A stretch of DNA of 64,000 nt from JBBQLG01 sp964251665 (GCA_964251665.1 CAXUKO010000018.1:1-64000), one strand, 5' to 3'. Counted from the stretch's first letter, positions 52,437-61,783 are shown. The notes: generated from the letters alone by a model not told the origin. Numbers and translations are program-made.

Positions 52437-52474
52437 TTCCCTGAGCGGGCGACTTAAGTCGCCCGCTCAGGGAA
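52437..52474. promoter_or_regulatory. 38-base perfect palindrome between susD and the amidohydrolase gene
   Basis: Arms 52437-52455 and 52456-52474 are exactly complementary with no loop, centred on CTTAAG. In RNA it would form a very stable hairpin in the susD-amidohydrolase spacer. It could attenuate or stabilise the segments of the operon mRNA, or be bound by a protein as DNA. Confidence 0.8.
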
Positions 52475-52514
52475 TGCAGGAAGCCAATCGGGAATTAGCG
52501 AACCGGCCTGCGAC

Positions 52515-53945
52515 CTATTGGAAAATCGGTACCTTCTGGAACTGGTCCGGCAGCGGCTTTGGCACGTTGGGATTGGTGTTTATTTCGTTTTGCGGGTAGA
52601 TAAACCGTTCCGGTTTTTTAGCTCCTGCATAAAGCGGAATAGGCAGTTGCACGACCGGCGTGGCTTTTTCGAGCCGCCGGACATCATTGAACGCTTCGTA
52701 TTGCATCAGGAAGAAAATATACCGCTGGGCGATAATCTCATACAGCAGGGCAATTTGCGTCGAAGCGGCTTTGGTTGGATTGGCCAGACCAGCCGGGGCG
52801 AAATCGCTCAGTGTGTAGGCATCGTACTTCAGGCCGGTAGCCGAGAGTTTTTTGCCATTGATGTACCCACTGGCTAACCCCGCCCTGACACTGTTGAGTG
52901 CCGCCAGTGCTTTGTCGGTACCGTTCAATCGGGCCTGCGCTTCGGCCAGAATCAGCTGATTCTCGTAATACGTAATAATCGGATGCGGGGCATCTTCGGT
53001 AAACGCACCATCGTCAGTGTTCGGGTCCAGGGCACCCGCCGTTGATATGCCTACTTTGAAATAGTGATTGTAGAGCGCCGTTTCGTCCGTTTTGCTGTTA
53101 GCCGACTTAATCCGCGACTGCATCAGCATGGGCAGGTAAGCCCCGTCGAAACCGGTATCGCCCGCCCGCGTAATCCGGAAAAAGTCATAGTTCTGATTAT
53201 CATCAACCGCCTGACTGGTGCCGTGTGGCGTCAGTGCATCGCCGGCCGGGCTGCTGATGCCCGATGTGGCATTGGTGATTGCTTTGGCATACTCACCGGT
53301 ATGCAGATAAAGCCGGGCTTTCAGGGTGTAAGCGGCTGCTTTCCACTTGGCTACACTCCCCTTGTAGATATAATCCTGCCCCGCAAACGCCAGACCAGCG
53401 GGTGCCGACAGGTTTTGGATCGCATTGTCCAGCACGGTTTGCAGCGCGGCATACACATCCGCCTGTTTATCGAAGGTCGGCGTAGGGTACTTCACATCAT
53501 CGAACGCCTGGCTGTAGGGCACATCTCCGTATAGATCAGTTGCCTTGGCGATAACCAGCGCTTCCAGCACCTGACCGACTCCCTTTGTCCATTTGTCGCC
53601 AACCCCATCCGCTTTGGTCTGAATCAGCCGCGCCTGGCTTGCTACCGGGTACAGCGGACTCCAGCCAAATGTACTGGCCGACACAATATAGCTCGCGTAG
53701 GTCTGATGCTGACGGGATAGCCCATTGAGTTCGCCCGCCCAGATGGCCGAAATGCGCACGTCGGTATCTTCGTGCAGCATCGACACACCCAGCAGCGTAC
53801 CGGAAAGCAAGGTGGCCACATCCACATCCGTCACGGCATTCGGGTTGCTTTTAATGCTGGATTCGTCGAACAAATCGCTGCAGCTACTGAGCAGGGTAAG
53901 GCTCAACAGGGCAATCGTAATTTTATGAGAAACTAATTTTTTCAT
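52515..53945 (-). CDS. SusD/RagB family nutrient-binding lipoprotein
   Basis: A 476-residue surface lipoprotein (signal LLSLTLLSSCSD, Cys near residue 22). The sequence fits SusD-like proteins of the RagB type, with an N-terminal IKSNPNAVTDVDVATLLSG and TPR-like helices, such as DLYGDVPYSQAFD and ALNSVRAGLASGYINGK. SusD partners with the SusC transporter to bind glycans, peptides or other polymers. It lies 38 bases after susC. The following amidohydrolase hints at a nitrogenous rather than a plain glycan substrate, but this is inferred. Confidence 0.9.
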   Translation of the reverse strand: MKKLVSHKITIALLSLTLLSSCSDLFDESSIKSNPNAVTDVDVATLLSGTLLGVSMLHEDTDVRISAIWAGELNGLSRQHQTYASYIVSASTFGWSPLYPVASQARLIQTKADGVGDKWTKGVGQVLEALVIAKATDLYGDVPYSQAFDDVKYPTPTFDKQADVYAALQTVLDNAIQNLSAPAGLAFAGQDYIYKGSVAKWKAAAYTLKARLYLHTGEYAKAITNATSGISSPAGDALTPHGTSQAVDDNQNYDFFRITRAGDTGFDGAYLPMLMQSRIKSANSKTDETALYNHYFKVGISTAGALDPNTDDGAFTEDAPHPIITYYENQLILAEAQARLNGTDKALAALNSVRAGLASGYINGKKLSATGLKYDAYTLSDFAPAGLANPTKAASTQIALLYEIIAQRYIFFLMQYEAFNDVRRLEKATPVVQLPIPLYAGAKKPERFIYPQNEINTNPNVPKPLPDQFQKVPIFQ

Positions 53946-53983
53946 GGTCGTAGCGTATCGGTTTAAGTAGCTCGAAACGGTTT

Positions 53984-56900
53984 TTAATAATTGATTTTAA
54001 CCGAGAACAGAAGCGATTTGGTGTTCGGGTTGGTGAACCAGTCCTGACCACGGGCTAAACTGGCACCGGTAATGCTTACTTCAGGATCGGTACCTCTGTA
54101 CTTGGTCCATAAAAAGACATTTCGGCCGGTGAGGGAGAAGTCAACCGACGCCAGGTGCGTGTACCGGCGGAATCCGGGGCTGCGCAGGCTATACGTAAGC
54201 GTTACCTCCCGCAGGCGGGTCGAGCCGCCATCTTCCACAAACTGCTTGGTAGAGGCCGAACTGAACGACGTGCCGGGACCCTGATACCAGGCCTGGTTCA
54301 GTGCTACCGGGCCAGCCCCAAAGTCCTGAATGTTGCCCTCAAACTTGGTTCCGGCGGCAATCGTGTTGCCGTTATAATCTTTCAGCCCGCCCGCTGGTGC
54401 TACCGAGGTGTTGCCCACATCGCCGTGCGTACCAATCAGATACAGTGCCCCCCGCGTACCGTTGTAAAAGTCATTGCCATATACTTTGTCGAAGAGGACG
54501 TACAGCGAAACGCCTTTGTAGGAGAACGTACTCCCCAGGCCACCCCGCCATTTGGGATTCGGGTTGCCAACGATTTCATTGTTCGTGCCACCCTGCGGGA
54601 ATCCGTTGGCATCGAGTTTGTATTTCCCCGATTCGTCCTTCAGGAAATCCGTGCCGTAGAACACGCCGAAGGGCTGGCCCGGAATCAGCGACTGGCCGGC
54701 GTAGGTGCTGGGCAGCGTATACACCGAAGCCCCCGCCAGCGAGACAACCTTGTTACGGTTCAGCGAGAAGTTGGCCGACAGATTCCATTTGAAAGCGCCC
54801 TGCGGAAAAATATCGGCACCGGCATCAAACTCAAGCCCTTTGTTCGACAACTCGGCGGCATTGATATTCCGAACGGCATAGCCGGTTTCGTACGGTACGT
54901 TCAGCGACAGAATTACGTCCTTCGTAGCGTTGGAGTAGGCCGTTCCCGAGAATGAGAATCGGTTGTTGAGAAACCGTAAATCAACCCCCACTTCGCTTTC
55001 CGTTTTTCGTTCGGGGCGCAGGTAGTCGTTCCCCGCCGTTGTGCTCCGAACATAGCCGCCACCGTACAGCGAACTGGCCGATGAGACGCCATTGGCGTAC
55101 GAATCCGTATATGCAGCCGGGTTAAATGTCGTAAAGTTCTGGTAAGGCTGGGGCTGAATACCCACCTGACCCCAGGTAAGCCGCAATTTACCGAAACTCA
55201 GAACTGAACTGGTTTCCAGACCTTTGAGCTTGGTGAACTGCCAGGCCAGGGCCGCCGACGGGAAGAAGAAGCTGCTGTTGGTCTTCGAGCCAAACGTCGA
55301 CGCACTTTCGTTGCGGCCCGTCAGCGTCAGAAACAGTTGGTTATACGCCTGAACCTCGGCCTGCGCGTAATAGGCGTAAGTGCGGATGAGCGAGTTATAA
55401 TTGCTGGCCGTTAAATTCGAGTTCAGCGCGTTGGTCAGAATATCGGGCGCTGTCGGCACAATTAAGTTCGAGATGGCATCCGACAGGATGGCCCTCCGCC
55501 GACTGTTGTAGTTAACCCCTACCAGCAGCGAACCACTGAAATTATTGTTGAATGTCTTGGTTGCATTGGCAAACACATCGGTGTTAAACTGCTTTTCTGT
55601 AATCCAGTTCTTCGATAGGTAGCCGTTCAAATAGTTAGCAGAATTGCGGGAAAACCGCTCCAGCCGGGCGTCCGTGAAGTTGTCGATACCCGTCCGACCG
55701 GTGATGCTCAGCCAGGATGTAGGCGTTACCCCCAATTCCACATTACCGGTAATCCGGTCCACGTCGGTTGTATTGCGGTTGTTGCTGATGTTCCAGACCG
55801 GGTTCGAGTAAATCGTGTTCTGATCAATACCGAGCGGGTTCCGGTACGAAACGTGGGCATCATTAAACACCTGACCGGCGGCATTGGTGTACGTTCCCGT
55901 ATAATACTGATTGTCGAAATCGGGTGGAGTACGCGTACCGCCCAGCATGACACCATCGAGGTTATCGCCCTGCTGAATACGGGATGAGCCCACTTTGCTG
56001 TACCCAACGTTGGCCGACGCCCGAAACCATTCGGTAAACTGACTGGCTACATTGATTCGGGCGGTGTTGCGCTGGTAATTACTGAATGCTTTAACAATCC
56101 CATCCTGAGTCAAATTGGAATAACTGAGCATGAAATTAGACCGGGCATTGCCGCCACTGATATTAATGGCATTATCGGTATAATGCCCCGTCTGGAACAC
56201 ATCTTTGGTGTGGTCGAAAACGTCTCTGGAGTTTTTACCACCGTGCGGATTAGCCGCCGTGCCGGAAGCAATGGCGTACCGCTTGGTGCCATCGGGGAAG
56301 GTGACGTAGCCCTGATAACCCGGTGCCGTCGGGTCGGTAATGTAGGTATCCGGCCCACCACTGCGGTCGGCAATCAGGTCGCCAAAACTGTATTTATTCC
56401 CCTGCCTGAAAACCCCTCCGCTACCTTCTCCATACGTAGTTTGCAGGGGCGGCATTTTATTAACCCGATCAAATGAGAGCGTCGATTTAAACGAGATGTT
56501 GACTTTGCCTTTGGTGTCTTTTCCTTTTTTGGTTGTGATCACTACAACCCCGTTGGCGGCCCGTGTACCCCATAACGCAGCGGCTGAGGCCCCTTTCAGC
56601 ACTTCCATGCTTTCGATATCTTCGGGGTTCAGGTCATTAATGCGGGATTGCTGAACGATGGAATTACCACCCGCCGAACCGTCGTTATCGTTGGAGTTAC
56701 TGACCGGAATCCCATCCACAATGAACAGGGGCTGGGCATTTCCGTTGATGGTGTTCTGACCACGGATCTGAATGTAGGAACCAGCCCCCGGATCACCGCC
56801 ACTTTTGGTTATAACGACGCCGGATGCTTTACCACTCAGACCCGACAGCAGGCCGGTTTCGCCCGATTGCGTGATGTTCTTGCCCCCAATAGTGGAGACC

Positions 56901-57265
56901 GACGAAGCAAATTTGTCGCGTTCCTCCTTTATGCCGAGCGCCGTTACAATAACTTCGCTGAGTTGCTTGACATCGTTTTTCATGACAATGTCAATAGCAG
57001 CCCGGCCGTTTACCGTTTCTTCGACGGCCTGCATCCCCACCGCTGAGAAAACGATGGTGCCTTTGGCAGGAACGTTTAGTTTGTACGTTCCGTCGGCATC
57101 CGTCAGCGTTCCGTTCGTCGTGCCCTTTACCGTTACTGATACCCCCGGAACAGGGCTATTGTCTTCAGCAGAGGTAACCTTACCGCTCAGTCTCTGAGTC
57201 TGCGCCCGAACGATAGCCGGACACCAGCACAGCAGCAGGAGATTGATTAATAAAAGTTTTCGCAT
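53984..57265 (-). CDS. SusC/RagA family TonB-dependent outer membrane transporter
   Basis: 1093 residues. A signal peptide is followed by a carboxypeptidase-regulatory-like domain (about 25-105: LSGKVTSAEDNSPVPGVSV), a TonB box region, a plug domain (about 110-235) with QIRGQNTINGNAQPLFIVDG, and a 22-strand-type barrel ending in the aromatic-rich NPNTKSLLFSVKINY. It lacks the extra STN domain that would couple it to a sigma/anti-sigma pair, and no sigma factor or FecR gene is nearby, so it is likely controlled another way. First gene of the susC-susD-amidohydrolase unit. Confidence 0.93.
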   Translation of the reverse strand: MRKLLLINLLLLCWCPAIVRAQTQRLSGKVTSAEDNSPVPGVSVTVKGTTNGTLTDADGTYKLNVPAKGTIVFSAVGMQAVEETVNGRAAIDIVMKNDVKQLSEVIVTALGIKEERDKFASSVSTIGGKNITQSGETGLLSGLSGKASGVVITKSGGDPGAGSYIQIRGQNTINGNAQPLFIVDGIPVSNSNDNDGSAGGNSIVQQSRINDLNPEDIESMEVLKGASAAALWGTRAANGVVVITTKKGKDTKGKVNISFKSTLSFDRVNKMPPLQTTYGEGSGGVFRQGNKYSFGDLIADRSGGPDTYITDPTAPGYQGYVTFPDGTKRYAIASGTAANPHGGKNSRDVFDHTKDVFQTGHYTDNAINISGGNARSNFMLSYSNLTQDGIVKAFSNYQRNTARINVASQFTEWFRASANVGYSKVGSSRIQQGDNLDGVMLGGTRTPPDFDNQYYTGTYTNAAGQVFNDAHVSYRNPLGIDQNTIYSNPVWNISNNRNTTDVDRITGNVELGVTPTSWLSITGRTGIDNFTDARLERFSRNSANYLNGYLSKNWITEKQFNTDVFANATKTFNNNFSGSLLVGVNYNSRRRAILSDAISNLIVPTAPDILTNALNSNLTASNYNSLIRTYAYYAQAEVQAYNQLFLTLTGRNESASTFGSKTNSSFFFPSAALAWQFTKLKGLETSSVLSFGKLRLTWGQVGIQPQPYQNFTTFNPAAYTDSYANGVSSASSLYGGGYVRSTTAGNDYLRPERKTESEVGVDLRFLNNRFSFSGTAYSNATKDVILSLNVPYETGYAVRNINAAELSNKGLEFDAGADIFPQGAFKWNLSANFSLNRNKVVSLAGASVYTLPSTYAGQSLIPGQPFGVFYGTDFLKDESGKYKLDANGFPQGGTNNEIVGNPNPKWRGGLGSTFSYKGVSLYVLFDKVYGNDFYNGTRGALYLIGTHGDVGNTSVAPAGGLKDYNGNTIAAGTKFEGNIQDFGAGPVALNQAWYQGPGTSFSSASTKQFVEDGGSTRLREVTLTYSLRSPGFRRYTHLASVDFSLTGRNVFLWTKYRGTDPEVSITGASLARGQDWFTNPNTKSLLFSVKINY

Positions 57266-57302
57266 GGCACACGTTTTCGTTTAGGTTATATAAGTACTTT
57301 CT

Positions 57303-57319
57303 CTTTGTACCATACAAAG
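57303..57319. promoter_or_regulatory. Possible operator overlapping the susC promoter
   Basis: CTTTGTA (57303-57309) and TACAAAG (57313-57319) are perfect 7-base inverted repeats with a 3-base centre, overlapping the -7 box and the transcription start. A DNA-binding regulator could act here. Confidence 0.4.
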
Positions 57320-57344
57320 ATGGTATTTTTAAGATTTACACAAA
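57315..57344 (-). promoter_or_regulatory. Promoter of the susC operon
   Basis: On the minus strand TTTG (plus 57341-57344) is separated by 18 bases from CATCTTTG (plus 57315-57322), close to TAnnTTTG. The leader to ATG 57265 would be about 45 bases. Confidence 0.5.
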
Positions 57345-57581
57345 CTATTATTTGCATTTTTGATTTTTATGCGGAATATTATTTTACAAATACAAGTTTT
57401 CTGCAAATAAATCATATTTTTACGCTGGACTGATGGTCAAAAACACTAAATGGTTAAATGTTAGTATGTTAGAGGCATGAATGATTGGCCATTACTGCTA
57501 ACCTGTCCATCAGGTTTAAACGTTGGTTTTGCTTCAATCACTGACGGTCCTATCCCCGTGTATATCCCCGTTCGGATTGGC

Positions 57582-57589
57582 TATCTTTG
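57582..57589 (+). promoter_or_regulatory. -7 promoter box for the GH1 gene
   Basis: TATCTTTG matches TAnnTTTG, with a predicted start near 57596 and a leader of about 25 bases to GTG 57620. No TTG at -33. Confidence 0.55.
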
Positions 57590-57619
57590 TCGGCCTAACT
57601 GTCACGCAACACCCTTCCA

Positions 57620-58999
57620 GTGCCTCAGGAAAACCGGCCCGTAACCACGCATCATTTCGGCCCTGACTTTGTCTGGGGAACCGCCACAGCCGCGCATCAG
57701 ATTGAGGGTGCCATTGATGTTGACGGTAAGAGTCCATCAGTCTGGGATACCTTCAGTCACCGGAGAGGCAGCATTAAAGATGGCCGCACAGCCGATGTTG
57801 CCTGCGACTTTTATCACCGCTACGAAGCCGATCTGGAGCTGCTCAAAAGCCTGAATTTTTCTGCGTTTCGCTTTTCCCTGGCCTGGACCCGCATCCTGCC
57901 CGATGGCGTTGGCCCCAGTCAGGGTGGCTGCATCAACGAAGCCGGGCTGGCTTTCTACGACCGGGTAATCGATAAATGCCTCGCCCTGGGACTGGCTCCG
58001 TGGGTAACGCTTTACCACTGGGATTTGCCGCAGGTACTGGAAAACAAGGGAGGATGGACCAATCCGGCTATTGTCGGGTGGTTTTCGGAGTTTGCCGACG
58101 TGTGTACCCGGGCGTTTGGTCACAAGGTAAAACACTGGCTCATCCTGAACGAACCACTCACCTACACAGCGGCCGGTTACTTTGCCGGGGTGCATGCACC
58201 GGGCCGCCGGGGCATTTCGGATTTTCTGTCGGCAGTGCACCACACCACCCTATGCCAGGCCGAAGGAGGCCGGGTTGTTCGCCGAAACGTAGCCGATGCA
58301 ACTATTGGGACTACGTTTTTCTGCGCACCCGTAGAACCGAAATCACCCAATCTCTGGCATGTTAAAGCCGCGGCCCGCGTGGATGCTTTAGCCAATCGGC
58401 TGTTTATCGAACCGGCTTTGGGATTGGGCTACCCCGTTGATACCGTCCCGATCCTGAGTCAGATCGAAAAACGGTATGCCAAACCGGGCGATATGGAGAA
58501 ACTCGCCTTCGACTTTGATTTTATCGGCCTGCAAAACTATTTCAGACTGGTGGTCCGTCACAGCCCGTGGGCACCCTTCGTCTGGGCGCGCGAGGTGAAA
58601 CCCCGGAAAAGAGGTATTCAGGACGTTACCGCGATGGGCTGGGAAGTTTACCCGGAAGGCATGTACCAGATCATCAAGCAGTTTGCCCGCTACGATGGCG
58701 TTCGGGAGATCATTATTACGGAAAATGGGGTGGCTTACCCCAGTCAGCCCGGCGAAGACCCGGTGCAGGACGAGAAACGGGTTCAATTTTATCAGGATTA
58801 CCTGCAACAGGTTCTGCGCGCAAAAGAAGAGGGCATTAACGTAGGTGGCTACTTCGTCTGGACACTGCTGGACAATTTTGAATGGGCTGAAGGCTATCAC
58901 CCGCGTTTTGGCATTGTCCACGTTGATTTCGAAACGCAGCAACGCACCGTCAAGCAATCGGGCGAGTGGTTTAAAGCCTTCCTGAACCGCGATTCTTGA
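57620..58999 (+). CDS. Glycoside hydrolase family 1 beta-glucosidase
   Basis: A 459-residue GH1 enzyme that hydrolyses beta-linked disaccharides or glycosides to sugars by a double-displacement mechanism. The N-terminal hallmark is FVWGTATAAHQIEG. The acid/base Glu178 lies in LILNEPLTY, and the nucleophile Glu368 in IIITENG. Position 620 is a GTG start; no ATG gives the correct N-terminus. It lacks a signal peptide, so it is cytoplasmic. It is divergent from the SusC/SusD locus with 354 bases between the starts; a link in substrate is possible but not proved. Confidence 0.95.
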   Translation: MPQENRPVTTHHFGPDFVWGTATAAHQIEGAIDVDGKSPSVWDTFSHRRGSIKDGRTADVACDFYHRYEADLELLKSLNFSAFRFSLAWTRILPDGVGPSQGGCINEAGLAFYDRVIDKCLALGLAPWVTLYHWDLPQVLENKGGWTNPAIVGWFSEFADVCTRAFGHKVKHWLILNEPLTYTAAGYFAGVHAPGRRGISDFLSAVHHTTLCQAEGGRVVRRNVADATIGTTFFCAPVEPKSPNLWHVKAAARVDALANRLFIEPALGLGYPVDTVPILSQIEKRYAKPGDMEKLAFDFDFIGLQNYFRLVVRHSPWAPFVWAREVKPRKRGIQDVTAMGWEVYPEGMYQIIKQFARYDGVREIIITENGVAYPSQPGEDPVQDEKRVQFYQDYLQQVLRAKEEGINVGGYFVWTLLDNFEWAEGYHPRFGIVHVDFETQQRTVKQSGEWFKAFLNRDS

Positions 59000-59015
59000 A
59001 GGACTTGTCAGTCGG

Positions 59016-60074
59016 TCAGTCTTCGCTCCTGACTTTAAAAAGGCGCTTTAACCAGCCTTGCTGCTCTGCTTTTTCTTCTTTTTGTTCGGCATCCGTTAGT
59101 TGAACTGTCGCCAGTGGGCGCAGGTCCGGTTGCCCGGCATCGACCCAGCAGGTGTACCAGAAATTACCCACCATTTTCACCGACGCCCGCATCTGCCGCT
59201 CCACCTGCCCGCGCAGGGCATCATGGTACTTCCCGGAAAATTCGCTGGAGATCATCTTCGTGGTGATTCCATTACGCTCTTCAAAGCTAAATTTCCGGGT
59301 TTCGCCAAGGGTCGCCGTCAACTCCTGCTCAAACAGCAATACCGAATCCAGCGCAGCATGGGCATTAAATACTGCCCGCCAGGCCGCTTTCTGGGGCGAT
59401 TCTACATATTCTGCCGGGCCCGTGAAGAAGTCATAATTTGTACTGTACAGTTCCGGCAACCGCGACTCCCAAAAGCCATGAATACCTTCCTGCCCCGAAA
59501 ACTGCCCGTTGTAATTGCGCGTGGTATGCAGGGGCACATTGGCATCGGCAATGTAGTGGCCCATATCAGCTGCCACCCGTAAAATACGCCGGACATCCCG
59601 CTGCTTGAAGGCTTCGGTCAGTTGGTATTTGATGAGTTGAATCTGCCAGGGAACGATGCCATGTCGGGCTAACGAATCAGCTCCATACAGATCAGCCGCC
59701 GTTTTGTAATAACGCGGTAGTGTAGTCGCTGACGTATCAGTATAGGCATCCAGATCGATAAAATGTTTAGGCGCTTCATCGGCGACAGCGTAACGTCGTT
59801 TATCAGGATTGACCGCATTATCAGCCAGAAATTGAATGTGCTGTTTAAAGAAGGGCATCATCTCGGCGGGTAGCGTGAAGACGGCTAACCGGTTAATCTG
59901 CTGATGCGCATAAAACCCCCATTTTACGCCAACAACTCTACCATTAGCATACTGATAATCAGCAATATAGCTCTCGGTATGTTTTTTAATGCAGAGCGCA
60001 CCGGCAACCGTTGATGAAAAAAAATGGCAAAAAATTAGAACCCGAAAGAAGAAATGGTAGTTTTGTCTATACAT
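59016..60074 (-). CDS. Zinc-dependent phospholipase C / S1-P1 nuclease-like exported protein
   Basis: 352 residues with an N-terminal signal or anchor (FFFRVLIFCHFFSS). The mature start WGFYAHQQINRLAVFTLP resembles the N-terminal Trp-Gly, with conserved metal ligands, of zinc-dependent phospholipase C and S1/P1-type proteins. Further metal ligands occur in KHFIDLDAY, ADMGHYIADANVPLHTTRN and GIHGFWESRLPE. The substrate could be a phospholipid or nucleic acid. It ends 16 bases after the GH1 gene, converging with it. The C-terminal 30 residues are Glu/Lys-rich and outside the core. Confidence 0.8.
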   Translation of the reverse strand: MYRQNYHFFFRVLIFCHFFSSTVAGALCIKKHTESYIADYQYANGRVVGVKWGFYAHQQINRLAVFTLPAEMMPFFKQHIQFLADNAVNPDKRRYAVADEAPKHFIDLDAYTDTSATTLPRYYKTAADLYGADSLARHGIVPWQIQLIKYQLTEAFKQRDVRRILRVAADMGHYIADANVPLHTTRNYNGQFSGQEGIHGFWESRLPELYSTNYDFFTGPAEYVESPQKAAWRAVFNAHAALDSVLLFEQELTATLGETRKFSFEERNGITTKMISSEFSGKYHDALRGQVERQMRASVKMVGNFWYTCWVDAGQPDLRPLATVQLTDAEQKEEKAEQQGWLKRLFKVRSED

Positions 60075-60164
60075 AGTACTTTACGATGATTTTATTTAAC
60101 CTTTCAAATATTACTACTGTTTAAACAGAATAATATTTGGAAATAAACACAAAACACAAACATC

Positions 60165-60563
60165 ATGCAAGGTAAATCAAAAAGTTACGCACTACTCATT
60201 GTCATGTTCTGCGCATTTGGCTTAATTATCTACGGTGCCTACTCACCCGCACGCCGAGCCCAGAAACAGCAAATCGTCTGTGTAAAATTCAAAAATGGGG
60301 TTCAAAGTCAGGCAGTTGAGAAGCATATGCATGATTTTGCCAGCTTAAAACATGAAATTAAACAGATCGTTGGTTATACGGCCGGTAAGACGATTCTGAC
60401 GACTGCCAACGGGACGGATTATGATGTGATGCATTACCTGACCTTTCAGAGTAACGATGATATCAAAGCTTTTGAACGGAGCGCAGCTTACCGTCAGTTT
60501 GTAATGGAAAATCAGGGAAGCTGGGCCAAAACGCTGGTCGTAAACGCCGATATTCAACCGTAA
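60165..60563 (+). CDS. Membrane-anchored Dabb (stress-responsive A/B barrel) protein
   Basis: A 132-residue protein with one N-terminal membrane helix (about 8-25, YALLIVMFCAFGLIIYG) and a C-terminal Dabb-like ferredoxin-fold domain (IVCVKFKNGVQSQAVEKHMH, then YDVMHYLTFQSNDDIKAFER). Dabb domains are dimeric and often stress-linked; some are enzymes or carriers. Its role here is unknown. DNA is AT-rich before the start. Confidence 0.75.
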   Translation: MQGKSKSYALLIVMFCAFGLIIYGAYSPARRAQKQQIVCVKFKNGVQSQAVEKHMHDFASLKHEIKQIVGYTAGKTILTTANGTDYDVMHYLTFQSNDDIKAFERSAAYRQFVMENQGSWAKTLVVNADIQP

Positions 60564-60630
60564 TGCGCGTATTGGCTGTTAGCGAACAAAGCTGATTTTT
60601 AAAACGTTAACTATGTTAACGACCTGCGGC

Positions 60631-60661
60631 TTGGTAGATTCCAGAAAAAGCCGTACTTTTG
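60631..60661 (+). promoter_or_regulatory. Promoter of rpsT
   Basis: TTG at 60631-60633 and TACTTTTG at 60654-60661 are separated by 20 bases, as in the rho promoter. The leader to ATG 60702 would be about 35 bases. Confidence 0.7.
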
Positions 60662-60701
60662 CGCACTCATTTAGCGAACACAGCATTCTGTTTATATACC
60701 A

Positions 60702-60968
60702 ATGGCAAACCATAAATCAGCTAAAAAAGCAATCCGGTCGAGCGCAAAGAAGCGTTTATTGAACCGTTACCAACACAAGACGACCCGGAACATGATCAAA
60801 CGTCTTCGCGACACGTCGGATGCGACGGTTGCCGTAGACCTCTTCAAAACGGTATCGTCGATGCTCGACCGTCTGGCCAAGCGTAACGTAATTCACAAGA
60901 ATAAAGCGTCGAACAACAAATCGAAGCTGGCCCGTTTCGTTAACAAACTGACGCCGGCTGTCGCTTAA
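60702..60968 (+). CDS. rpsT: 30S ribosomal protein S20
   Basis: 88 residues, strongly basic, with the S20 pattern MANHKSAKKAIRSSAKKRLLNRY at the start (first part shown as NHKSAKKAIRSSAKKR) and AKRNVIHKNKASNNKSKL near the end. S20 binds the 5' domain of 16S rRNA early in 30S assembly. It has its own promoter and a terminator, so it is monocistronic. Confidence 0.97.
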   Translation: MANHKSAKKAIRSSAKKRLLNRYQHKTTRNMIKRLRDTSDATVAVDLFKTVSSMLDRLAKRNVIHKNKASNNKSKLARFVNKLTPAVA

Positions 60969-61004
60969 TTTCGTAGCGGTCAGACCCTTGTTCTGAGATA
61001 TACT

Positions 61005-61037
61005 ACCTTATCTGCACCTTGCGGGTAAGGTTTTTTT
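61005..61037 (+). terminator. Terminator after rpsT
   Basis: A short stem (61005-61010 with 61026-61031 and some inner pairs) is followed by seven T (61031-61037). The radC ATG lies about 40 bases farther on. Confidence 0.7.
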
Positions 61038-61077
61038 ATGCATTTTGGGTACGTATTTACCACCACCGTACCCTAAG

Positions 61078-61776
61078 ATGAATTACGAAACCACGTCCGG
61101 CAACATCCAAAGCTGGGCCGAAGAAGACCGCCCGCGCGAAAAACTCATGCTGAAGGGCAAAGCCGCCCTCTCCGACGCAGAACTGATTGCCATTCTCATC
61201 AACTCCGGCACGGTTGATTTAACGGCCGTCGATGTAGCTAAAATCATCCTCAAAAGCATCGGCAATAACCTGAATGATCTGGCCAAACTCAGCATCAAAG
61301 ACCTGTCTAAGTTCCGGGGTATCGGCGAAGCCAAAGCCATTACGGTTATTGCGGCCCTTGAACTGGGGCGTCGGCGTAAGGAACAGGACCGCGCCGAACG
61401 AACCCGTATTACCTGTTCCCGCGATGCGTTCAACGAAATTCGGCCGCACCTGCTCGATAAGCCTCACGAAGAGTTCTGGATCTTACTGCTCAACCGGGCG
61501 AATGAAGTGTTACGGCCGGTACAGATAAGCGCCGGGGGCGTGTCGGGCACGGTCGCCGACCCGAAGATCATCTTTAAGCAGGCACTGGAATATTTAGCCA
61601 GCGCCATGATTCTGGTGCACAATCACCCGTCGGGCAACCTGACGCCCTCCCAGGCCGACAAAGACCTGACCCGTAAACTAAAAGATGCCGGTCGGCTCCT
61701 GGATATTCCCGTGCTGGATCACCTGATTTTTACCGACAAAACCTACCTGAGTTTCGCCGATGAAGGGTTACTGTGA
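61078..61776 (+). CDS. radC: RadC family JAMM-type protein (UPF0758)
   Basis: 232 residues from the ATG at 61078; an upstream in-frame TTG at 61045 is less likely because it lies close to the T-run of the terminator. An N-terminal helix-hairpin-helix region (LSKFRGIGEAKAITVIAALE, residues about 80-100) is followed by the RadC/JAMM domain with the metal-binding HNHPSGNLTPSQAD near residues 190-205. Members were linked to DNA repair but the biochemical role is unclear; some are involved in phage or mobile-element functions. Confidence 0.9.
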   Translation: MNYETTSGNIQSWAEEDRPREKLMLKGKAALSDAELIAILINSGTVDLTAVDVAKIILKSIGNNLNDLAKLSIKDLSKFRGIGEAKAITVIAALELGRRRKEQDRAERTRITCSRDAFNEIRPHLLDKPHEEFWILLLNRANEVLRPVQISAGGVSGTVADPKIIFKQALEYLASAMILVHNHPSGNLTPSQADKDLTRKLKDAGRLLDIPVLDHLIFTDKTYLSFADEGLL

Positions 61777-61783
61777 AAAGTCA

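Larger units (their letters stand above)
57266..57619. other. AT-rich divergent promoter region between susC and the GH1 gene
   Basis: The 354 bases hold the susC promoter, an inverted repeat over it and the beta-glucosidase promoter. No gene is seen. The AT-rich centre (57321-57420) contrasts with the flanking genes. Confidence 0.7.

Noticed and set aside
54155..54955. Plus-strand open frame of 266 codons within susC
   Set aside because: Shadow of the conserved SusC coding sequence.
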